The notes under the pieces were generated by a model, which saw only the letters and a program-made list of their open reading frames with translations, was not told where the DNA came from and ran no database searches. Of a stretch of 64,000 nucleotides of DNA, positions 54,865 to 61,915 are shown one piece after another. This DNA comes from an uncultured Veillonella sp. Its GTDB lineage: Bacteria > Bacillota > Negativicutes > Veillonellales > Veillonellaceae. The position numbers and the translations under genes were made by a program. The stretch spans positions 9,938-73,937 of the forward strand of contig USQK01000001.1 of NCBI GenBank assembly GCA_900556785.1. Reading direction: 5' to 3'. Positions within the stretch are counted from its first letter, which is position 1, and every line of letters starts with the position of its first letter.

Positions 54865-56481
54865 ATGAATACATTTATGGACGCTTTAACAAAGAATGAA
54901 AAATCTTATACTGCGAACGATGCTACAGCTTATCGTACAAGTGGTAGCGCTTTGGTGGATCTTAATTTCTCTGTGCCTGCATTGCGTCAGACTGCTGTTG
55001 ATTTCTATGGTAAAAGTAAATATAACCGTCATTTTTATAGTGCTGATAGTACTATGGATGCTGTAGAGGCGTTACGTTTATTTATTACGTCCTATAATGA
55101 AGACCCTCTATATACCATGAAATGGCTTATGTATGCGCGTCATATTAAGCTAGGTCTTGGTGAGCGCGATGTATTTCGCATGATGCTTACTAAAATTGGT
55201 AACTTGTATCCTGAGATGGCATTGCAATTCATTATCGGCACCGAGTTATGGAACTATGGTCGTTGGGATGATGTGCTACGCATTTTCTTTGATACGACGA
55301 GCAGTATCTTACATGATGGACTAGGAGAGTTGATTACCAATCAGTTCAGACGTGATGTTATAGGTTGTGGACTTGGAGATTCCATAAGTTTATTAGCTAA
55401 ATGGATGCCGTCTAATAATACATCGTCTAAGCAAAAACGTTCTGAGGCAGTTGTTTTACAATCCTTGTTAGATCTAAGTGCGCGTGAATACCGCAAAACT
55501 TTGTCTAAGTTACGCGAATATTTAGAGGTAGTAGATAAAAAGGCATCCCTCAACCAATGGAATGATATTAATTATAATCATGTGCCATCTAAAGCGAATC
55601 TTAAATATCGTAATGCCTTTTTGAAACATGATGAAGAACGTCGTAAGGCCTATCTTGCATCATTACAAAAGGGAGACGATGCTGTTAAGATTAATGCAAG
55701 CTCTATGTTCTTGTACGATATTGTACAAGCCTATCTAAAGGTAGATAGTTACTGGGATAGTAGTCTAAATCCATATGACGAAATATTAGAGCAGTTATGG
55801 AATGCCCAAGAAGCGCCTAAGGATTACGACGATATCTTAGTTATACGCGATGGGTCTGGATCGATGTATCAGCAGTTGACAAGTAATAGTTCTGTTACAG
55901 CTTTAAGCGTGGCAGATTCTATTGCACTGTATTGTGCACAGCATAATAAGAATAAATCTTTTAACAATCGATTTATCACCTTTAGCAATCGCCCTCAAAT
56001 GGTAGATATTTCGATGTGTCAAACATTGCGAGATAAACTAAGACGATTGCATCGCTTTGACGATTACAGCAATACGGACATAGAGGCAACCTTTGATTTA
56101 ATCCTCGACACAGTTGTGAAAAATCATTTGCCTCAAGAAGCGTTACCTTCATCGTGCCTTATTATTTCTGATATGCAGTTTGATCAGGCTACAGAGCATG
56201 ACGATAACATAACTGTTATTGAAAAGTGTCGCCGGAAGTTTGAAACCCTTGGGTATACTATGCCACGGCTTATTTTTTGGAATGTATCTGTCTACGCACA
56301 TAATACTATTCCTCTACAAGTGCATCCGAGCGGTATTATCCTCGTATCTGGATTCTCGAAATCTATCGTTGATATGGTAGTATCTAGAGAACTCAATCCT
56401 GAAAGGGCACTCAAAGCTGAGCTAGATGCAAAATGTAGTATTGTAGATACAGTACTACAAAACTATGTAAAGGTGGCGTAA
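54865..56481 (+). CDS. DUF2828/TROVE-related Ro-like protein with C-terminal vWA domain
   Basis: 538 residues. The N-terminal two thirds resemble the helical-repeat ring of the DUF2828/TROVE (Ro60) superfamily: SGSALVDLNFSVPALRQTAV, YTMKWLMYARHIKLGLGERD, and IIGTELWNYGRWDDVLRIFF. The C-terminus is a von Willebrand A domain with intact MIDAS: DGSGSM starting at D329, the Thr in SNTDIEATFDLI, and the Asp in IISDMQFD. Ro proteins bind misfolded RNAs and small Y RNAs. The ATG follows AAGGAG by nine nt. An in-frame extension to 54685 runs through the structured RNA and is rejected. It is preceded by a 340-nt structured RNA. Single gene. An RNA-binding role is inferred from the superfamily, not shown. 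Confidence 0.75.
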   Translation: MNTFMDALTKNEKSYTANDATAYRTSGSALVDLNFSVPALRQTAVDFYGKSKYNRHFYSADSTMDAVEALRLFITSYNEDPLYTMKWLMYARHIKLGLGERDVFRMMLTKIGNLYPEMALQFIIGTELWNYGRWDDVLRIFFDTTSSILHDGLGELITNQFRRDVIGCGLGDSISLLAKWMPSNNTSSKQKRSEAVVLQSLLDLSAREYRKTLSKLREYLEVVDKKASLNQWNDINYNHVPSKANLKYRNAFLKHDEERRKAYLASLQKGDDAVKINASSMFLYDIVQAYLKVDSYWDSSLNPYDEILEQLWNAQEAPKDYDDILVIRDGSGSMYQQLTSNSSVTALSVADSIALYCAQHNKNKSFNNRFITFSNRPQMVDISMCQTLRDKLRRLHRFDDYSNTDIEATFDLILDTVVKNHLPQEALPSSCLIISDMQFDQATEHDDNITVIEKCRRKFETLGYTMPRLIFWNVSVYAHNTIPLQVHPSGIILVSGFSKSIVDMVVSRELNPERALKAELDAKCSIVDTVLQNYVKVA

Positions 56482-56502
56482 CATTTATATAATCTTATTA
56501 CA

Positions 56503-56547
56503 TAAGGTTCTTATTAGTCGGGTTCTGATTAGTAGGACCTTATTTTT
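56503..56547 (+). terminator. Intrinsic terminator with internal 15-nt direct repeat
   Basis: Stem TAAGGTTC / GGACCTTA (one G-U), followed by T5. The loop region holds a tandem direct repeat, GGTTCTTATTAGTCG and GGTTCTGATTAGTAG (56506-56535, 13 of 15 identical). Confidence 0.7.
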
Positions 56548-56621
56548 GTGTAAATAATTTGTGCTATAATGAAGAGTAGGTTTTATAAGGTAACAATCAT
56601 TTTATATACGAGGAATTATAT

Positions 56622-57155
56622 ATGGCAATTAGCAAAGAAATACAAAAATCTAGCGAGATGAAGTTTGATGGTAAACTAATTAAAGTTACTTATGATATAG
56701 CTGATGTTAATGGTAATGAAGCGTGGCGAGAGGTAGTTCATCATCCAGGGGCAACTGCGATTGTAGTTGTTACGGAAGATAATAAAATCGTAATGGAGCG
56801 CCAATTCCGTTATGCTCTGCAACAGCCTTTGCTTGAAATTCCAGCAGGTAAATTGGATCCTAATGAAGAGCCTCTAACTTGTGCTAAACGTGAGTTAGCA
56901 GAGGAGACAGGATATCGTGCTAACGAGTGGATTCCATTAGGTACTATTGCAACAAGTCCTGGTTTCTGTAATGAAGTATTACATTTATATTTAGCAAAAG
57001 ATCTCACTATGGGTGAAACTAATTGGGATCCTGACGAATATGTAGAACTTGAGTATTTTACTTTGCCTGAATTATTAGAGGCTATCAAAGCAGAGCAAAT
57101 TAAGGATAGCAAATCTTTGGCAGCGCTTATGCTTGCAATGCCGTACCTCAAATAA
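56622..57155 (+). CDS. NUDIX hydrolase, ADP-ribose pyrophosphatase type
   Basis: 177 residues. Nudix box intact: GKLDPNEEPLTCAKRELAEE followed by T-G-Y. Upstream features match the ADPRase/NudF group (ATAIVVVTEDNKIVMERQFR, YALQQPLLEIPAG) as does the P-G-F-C-N-E downstream. Expected reaction: ADP-ribose to AMP and ribose 5-phosphate. deoB follows after 21 nt and handles ribose phosphates, so the pair makes metabolic sense. ATG follows TACGAGGAATTATAT. Confidence 0.9.
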   Translation: MAISKEIQKSSEMKFDGKLIKVTYDIADVNGNEAWREVVHHPGATAIVVVTEDNKIVMERQFRYALQQPLLEIPAGKLDPNEEPLTCAKRELAEETGYRANEWIPLGTIATSPGFCNEVLHLYLAKDLTMGETNWDPDEYVELEYFTLPELLEAIKAEQIKDSKSLAALMLAMPYLK

Positions 57156-57176
57156 TAGTACGTAATAGGAGGATAT

Positions 57177-58349
57177 ATGTTTAAACGAATTATCCTATTA
57201 GTTATGGATTCTGTCGGTATTGGTCACGCCGTGGATGCTGCAAAATTTGGTGATGAAGGTTCTAATACATTAGGTCATATTGAATCGACGGCTGGTCAGA
57301 TTCATTGTCCTAATTTAAAATCTTTTGGCTTAGGTCGTATTGCTGATATTTCTGATGATGGTGAGAGTATCAAAGGTGCTTTTGGCCGCATGGCTGAGCT
57401 CAGTACTGGTAAAGATACGACTAGTGGTCATTGGGAAATGATGGGGCATCCTGTTACCGTTCCATTCCCAACCTTTTACGAAGGCTTTCCAAAAGAATTG
57501 ATGGATACTTTCACAAAAGAAACAGGCTATGGTTATCTTGGCAATGAAGTAGCATCTGGTACAGAAATTATTGAACGTCTAGGGGCCGAACATATTAAAA
57601 CCGGAAAGCCTATTATCTATACTTCGGCAGATTCTGTATTTCAAATTGCCGCCCATGAGGATGTGATCCCTCTAGAGGAACTATATCGTATATGTCAAAT
57701 TACCCGTGATAAGGTTTGCGTTGGCGATTATTATGTGGGCCGTATCATCGCACGTCCATTCGTTGGTGAACTTGGCAGTTTTGTACGTACCTCAAATCGT
57801 CATGATTATAGTCGTATGCCAGAGAAAAAGATGGTACAACAAGAGTTACAAGATGCTGGTGTGCCAACTGTAGCAGTTGGCAAAATTGGCGATATTTATG
57901 CCCATGTAGGATGGAATGAAAGCTATCCAACAAAGACCAATTCCCATGGCATGAATATGGTTCCATACTTACTTGGTTCCTCCTTTGAGCGTGGTTTAAT
58001 GATGGTTAACCTCGTTGAATTTGATAGTCTTTATGGTCATCGCAGAAATGTGGATGGTTATAAACGAGCTATTGAAGATTTTGATTATCAACTTGGTGGG
58101 CTATTACCAATTCTTACTGATGATGATTTATTACTCATCACTGCTGACCATGGTAACGATCCAACTTGGAAGGGGACAGATCATACTCGTGAATTAGTAC
58201 CTATTCTTGGTTATAGTCCACGTATTGATGGCCCCATAGACCTTGGCGATAGAAAAAGCTTTGCTGATATTGGGGAAACCATATTAGAAAACTTTGGCTT
58301 AAAACAATGGGATATTGGAACATCATTCTTAGAGAAACTTAGTAAATAA
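57177..58349 (+). CDS. deoB: Phosphopentomutase
   Basis: Interconverts (deoxy)ribose 1-phosphate and 5-phosphate in nucleoside salvage. 390 residues, alkaline-phosphatase superfamily. Metal sites: VMDSVGIGHAVDAAKFGDEG, nucleophile region KDTTSGHWEMMG, and ADHGNDPTWKGTDHTRELVP with metal-binding Asp/His. IGDIYAHVGWNESYPTKTN is also typical. ATG follows AGGAGGATAT. Co-transcribed with the NUDIX gene. Confidence 0.96.
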   Translation: MFKRIILLVMDSVGIGHAVDAAKFGDEGSNTLGHIESTAGQIHCPNLKSFGLGRIADISDDGESIKGAFGRMAELSTGKDTTSGHWEMMGHPVTVPFPTFYEGFPKELMDTFTKETGYGYLGNEVASGTEIIERLGAEHIKTGKPIIYTSADSVFQIAAHEDVIPLEELYRICQITRDKVCVGDYYVGRIIARPFVGELGSFVRTSNRHDYSRMPEKKMVQQELQDAGVPTVAVGKIGDIYAHVGWNESYPTKTNSHGMNMVPYLLGSSFERGLMMVNLVEFDSLYGHRRNVDGYKRAIEDFDYQLGGLLPILTDDDLLLITADHGNDPTWKGTDHTRELVPILGYSPRIDGPIDLGDRKSFADIGETILENFGLKQWDIGTSFLEKLSK

Positions 58350-58453
58350 TTTTCTCATATGTTTTTTGTATAATTAGGTTTAGAATACTAGATTACTATC
58401 TATATACGACACTGATATAATTTCAACATAAAAAAGATAATATGCTATATATG
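58350..58453. other. A+T-rich spacer after deoB
   Basis: First part of a 442-nt gene-free stretch (58350-58791). No ORF, RNA gene or clear promoter seen in this part; two hairpins and a repeat tract follow. Confidence 0.4.
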
Positions 58454-58503
58454 AAGATACTACCAGTTAAAAATAAATAGTTTTAACTGGTAGTATCTTT
58501 AAA
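58454..58503. terminator. Long perfect hairpin, terminator-like
   Basis: 19-bp perfect stem AAGATACTACCAGTTAAAA / TTTTAACTGGTAGTATCTT with an 8-nt loop, about 105 nt after deoB. Only a short T tail (TTT). It could terminate deoB or end an unseen small transcript. Confidence 0.7.
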
Positions 58504-58527
58504 ATAGATAATTACATCATAATGAAG

Positions 58528-58562
58528 GACCAATTTATGTATATCATAAGTTGGTCTTTTTA
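58528..58562 (+). terminator. Second intrinsic terminator
   Basis: 12-bp stem GACCAATTTATG / CATAAGTTGGTC (one G-U) with a 5-nt loop and TTTTTATTT, 25 nt after the preceding hairpin. Confidence 0.75.
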
Positions 58563-58579
58563 TTTGGACTAACGATTTA

Positions 58580-58690
58580 ATCTATACATACAATCTATAT
58601 TCAAATCCATATCTAAATCTATATTTGTATATATACCTATACCTATACCTATACCCATAACTATATCTATATCTATATCTATATTCTATT
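58580..58690. repeat. Hexanucleotide microsatellite tract
   Basis: Four perfect copies of TATACC (58632-58655), then four perfect copies of CTATAT (58661-58684), preceded by degenerate TCTATA/ATCTAT copies from 58580. The tract ends about 105 nt before the permease ATG. Such tracts can change length by replication slippage and so alter promoter activity. Confidence 0.85.
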
Positions 58691-58791
58691 TTATGTCTAA
58701 TATTTGGCACATTAACAGGACATTTATACATTTATGTGGAAATATATTAGTAGGGAGAGATTATTCACATAAGTATGAGAGGAGGATTTTT

Positions 58792-60105
58792 ATGTCAGAA
58801 CAAGTGCAACACAGTACATTAGACAAGTTATTTAAAATTACTGAACGTGGATCATCTGTATCCAGAGAGTTATTTGCTGGGGCTACTACATTTTTATGTG
58901 TATCCTATGTATTAGCTGTTAATCCAGCCATTTTAGGTGCTGCAGGAATGGATGTAGGTGCTGTATTTACGGCAACTGCTATGAGTGCCATTATCATGAC
59001 ATTATTATTAGCACTCTATAGTAATATGCCTTTTTCCGGCTTATCTGGGATGGGTATTAATGCATTTTTTGCGTACACCATTGTAGTTCAAATGGGGCAT
59101 AGTTTTGCTTTTGCTTTGACGGCGCAGCTTGTAGCGGGGTTAGTATTTTTGCTCATTGCAGTGACTCCACTAAAAGAATATTTATTTAATGCTATACCGC
59201 ATACCATTAAACTTGCCGTAACAGCTGGCATTGGTCTATTTATTGCTCTTATTGGCTTAAGTAGTGCAGGTCTAGTAGTCAGTAATCCTGCAACGCTTAT
59301 AAGCATAGGGGATTTACAATCACCATCTAGCTTAGTAGCTATTTTAGGAGTGATTTTAATAGCTGTATTTACAGGTCGAAATGTTAAAGGCGGTATCTTC
59401 CTCGCCGTTATTATAGCTGCTATAGTAGGCTTCTTCTGTGGTATCACTAAATTACCAGCTACAGTATTTTCTATGCCACCATCTTTAGAGCCAATTTGGT
59501 TCCACTATGATATGAGTGAAATACTATCGGTTGATATGTTATTCGTTGTATTTACATTCTTATTTGTAAATCTATTTAATGTAGTAGGTGTATTGATTGG
59601 TTTAACAAATCAAGCGGAGGTACCACAAGATCAACAAATGGCTGTTCAAAGTTCTTGTATGAAAGTGGCTGCTATAGGTACGATTGTGGGTAGTGCAGTA
59701 GGTACATCTCCACATATTGTGGCTGTTGAGTCTGCAGCAGGCATAGCAGAAGGTGGTCGTACAGGTTTAACGGCACTTACTATTGCCGCTTTATTTATTG
59801 CATCTCTATTTTTGGCACCATTGCTTATGGTCATTCCCGTGGCGGCTACTGCTCCCGTATTGATTGTAGTGGGCTTATTTATGATGTCCTCAGTGAAGGA
59901 TATTAACTTTGGAGATATTTCGGAGGGATTGCCAGCATTTTTGACAATCATTATGATGCCATTTGCTTACTCTATTGGTGTTGGTATTGAATGGGGGCTT
60001 GTTAGTTACGTAGTAATTAAAGTTCTTGTTGGTAAATATCGTGATATTTCTGTTGTTATGTATTTCTTAGCACTTATTTTTATTTTGAAAGAGATCATTA
60101 TGTAG
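58792..60105 (+). CDS. NCS2/AzgA-type purine (adenine) permease
   Basis: 437 residues, 12 or more hydrophobic segments, AzgA-like branch of the NCS2 nucleobase:cation symporters. Seen: SRELFAGATTFLCVSYVLAV NPAIL..., SGLSGMGINAFFAYT (common form P-G-M-G-x-N-A-F), FTFLFVNLFNVVGVLIGL and SAVGTSPHIVAVESAAGIAE with the substrate-binding Glu. ATG 58792 follows GAGAGGAGG; 33 in-frame codons upstream have no site and read as noncoding. Adenine deaminase follows after 12 nt, so adenine is the likely substrate, giving hypoxanthine after uptake. Confidence 0.9.
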   Translation: MSEQVQHSTLDKLFKITERGSSVSRELFAGATTFLCVSYVLAVNPAILGAAGMDVGAVFTATAMSAIIMTLLLALYSNMPFSGLSGMGINAFFAYTIVVQMGHSFAFALTAQLVAGLVFLLIAVTPLKEYLFNAIPHTIKLAVTAGIGLFIALIGLSSAGLVVSNPATLISIGDLQSPSSLVAILGVILIAVFTGRNVKGGIFLAVIIAAIVGFFCGITKLPATVFSMPPSLEPIWFHYDMSEILSVDMLFVVFTFLFVNLFNVVGVLIGLTNQAEVPQDQQMAVQSSCMKVAAIGTIVGSAVGTSPHIVAVESAAGIAEGGRTGLTALTIAALFIASLFLAPLLMVIPVAATAPVLIVVGLFMMSSVKDINFGDISEGLPAFLTIIMMPFAYSIGVGIEWGLVSYVVIKVLVGKYRDISVVMYFLALIFILKEIIM

Positions 60106-60117
60106 GAGGTTCCTTAT

Positions 60118-61791
60118 ATGATAACGTTCAATACAAAAGTATCTAGAGAGGCTCAAGGCCTTGAGAAAGCTCCTGTTGTATTAAAAGGGGCCTCTGTTTT
60201 AAATGTCTTTACCGAAGAGTGGGATGTGGCCGATATTGCCATTCACGATGATACGATTATCGGTGTAGGTACTTATAGTGGTGAAACTGAATATGACTAT
60301 AGTGGTAAATATATTGTGCCCGGCTTTATCGACAGCCATCTCCATTTAGAGTCTACTTTGGTGAATCCAAAGGAACTGGTGTTTGAAGCATCTCAAGTTG
60401 GTACCTTAGGCTTTGTAGTAGATCCACATGAAGCTGGCAATGTAGCAGGTATTGCAGGCATTGAATACATGATCAATGAGACGGCTTCCGCTCAAGGTGA
60501 TGTATATGTTATGGCTCCATCCTGCGTGCCTGCTGTACCTGGTGAGGACAACGGCGCTATTTTAGACGGCGATATGTTACATAAGTTACAAAGTAATCCT
60601 CGCATTTTAGGCTTAGGTGAGGTTATGGACTCTTTTGGTGTTATTGATAGAGATCCATATATGGTAAAAAAATTAGATTATTTTAAAGATATGATTATGG
60701 ATGGTCATATTATTGGGCTTTCACCAGCGCAATTGGCAAGCTATCGTCTAGCAGGCATTACTACAAACCACGAATGTATTTCCTACGAAGAGGCTAAAGA
60801 GCAAGTTAGAAATGGTATCTACGTATGGATTCGCGAAGGTAGTGCGGCTCATAATTTAGATGCTATCGTACAAGGTATCGTTCATAATAAAGCTAATACA
60901 GAATACTATGGTTTCTGTACAGATGATAAACACATTGAGGATATCCGCTCTGAAGGACATATCAGTTATAATATACGCAGATCTATTGAACTTGGCTTAG
61001 ATCCAGTGAAAGCTTATAAAATGGCTTCTACCAATACGGCGCTTTGCTATCATTTGAAAGGCTTAGGTGCTATTGCCCCAAGCTATAAGGCAAATCTTGT
61101 AGTTCTCGATGATGCTAATAGCGTAGCAATACATGAAGTGTTCTATAAGGGAAAACCTATTGAACGAGTTCTTGTTAGGAAAGAGAAAGAAGTTCCTAGG
61201 GAATTATTACACACTATTAATATAGGGACTTTCACAAAAGAGAAACTGGACATTAATGTAGAAGGTCCTCAAGCTATTATTAATATTGTGCCAGGCCAAA
61301 TCGTTACACAAAAAACGGTTGAAGGCGTTCCTGTAGAAAGCGGTCTATTTAAACCAAATGCAGAGTACAATAAAATTACTTGTATTGAGCGTTATAAGGC
61401 ATCAGGCAGAAATGGTGTAGGTGTTCTGAAAGGTTTTAATCTTAAAAACGGTGCCATTGCAACATCCTTTGCACATGATTCCCATAATTTAATCGTTGTA
61501 GGCGATAATGATGCAGATATGATGGTAGCCATTGAACGGATTCGTGAAATTGGTGGGGGCTATGTCATTACAAGTGAAGGTAAAGTCGTAGAAGAATTAG
61601 CCCTTGAAGTAATGGGGTTAATTACAAATCGACCACACGAGGAAGTAGATGCTAAAGTAGCTAAGATGAAAGACATTGCCTACGGTATGGGTGTGCCTAA
61701 GGAGTTAGATCCATTTATCAATTTGAGTTTCCTTGCATTAACAGTAATTCCAGAAATTAGAATTACTACCACTGGTGTAATTGAGTTTTAG
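60118..61791 (+). CDS. ade: Adenine deaminase
   Basis: Converts adenine to hypoxanthine plus ammonia. 557 residues, amidohydrolase superfamily. Seen: IVPGFIDSHLHLESTLVNPK with H-x-H metal ligands, VVDPHEAGNVAGIAGIEYMI, GLGEVMDSFGVI, the ITTNHECISYEEAKEQVRNG metal-His region, FCTDDKHIEDI and the C-terminal FAHDSHNLIVVGDNDADM typical of Ade. Start follows TAGGAGG directly after the permease stop. Together they form an adenine uptake and salvage operon. Confidence 0.95.
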   Translation: MITFNTKVSREAQGLEKAPVVLKGASVLNVFTEEWDVADIAIHDDTIIGVGTYSGETEYDYSGKYIVPGFIDSHLHLESTLVNPKELVFEASQVGTLGFVVDPHEAGNVAGIAGIEYMINETASAQGDVYVMAPSCVPAVPGEDNGAILDGDMLHKLQSNPRILGLGEVMDSFGVIDRDPYMVKKLDYFKDMIMDGHIIGLSPAQLASYRLAGITTNHECISYEEAKEQVRNGIYVWIREGSAAHNLDAIVQGIVHNKANTEYYGFCTDDKHIEDIRSEGHISYNIRRSIELGLDPVKAYKMASTNTALCYHLKGLGAIAPSYKANLVVLDDANSVAIHEVFYKGKPIERVLVRKEKEVPRELLHTINIGTFTKEKLDINVEGPQAIINIVPGQIVTQKTVEGVPVESGLFKPNAEYNKITCIERYKASGRNGVGVLKGFNLKNGAIATSFAHDSHNLIVVGDNDADMMVAIERIREIGGGYVITSEGKVVEELALEVMGLITNRPHEEVDAKVAKMKDIAYGMGVPKELDPFINLSFLALTVIPEIRITTTGVIEF

Positions 61792-61818
61792 TATTTAGTG
61801 TAAGAAAAATATAATAGA

Positions 61819-61875
61819 AAAAGAGGTTGTAACTAGAATGCGATTAAATCACATTCTGTTGCAACCTCTTTTGGC
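61819..61875. terminator. Bidirectional terminator between ade and the RNA repair gene
   Basis: Long hairpin: AAAGAGGTTG (outer) with CAACCTCTTT, and inner AGAATG/CATTCT, with a ~10-nt loop. A-rich on one side and T-rich on the other. Confidence 0.85.
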
Positions 61876-61915
61876 TTTATTACAGGAAATTTCTAGAAAA
61901 GATATAATTATTTTA

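Noticed and set aside
58563..58791. Purine riboswitch or CRISPR array upstream of the adenine permease
   Set aside because: No purine aptamer core loops are present. The repeats are 6-nt tandem units without spacers, so they are a microsatellite.
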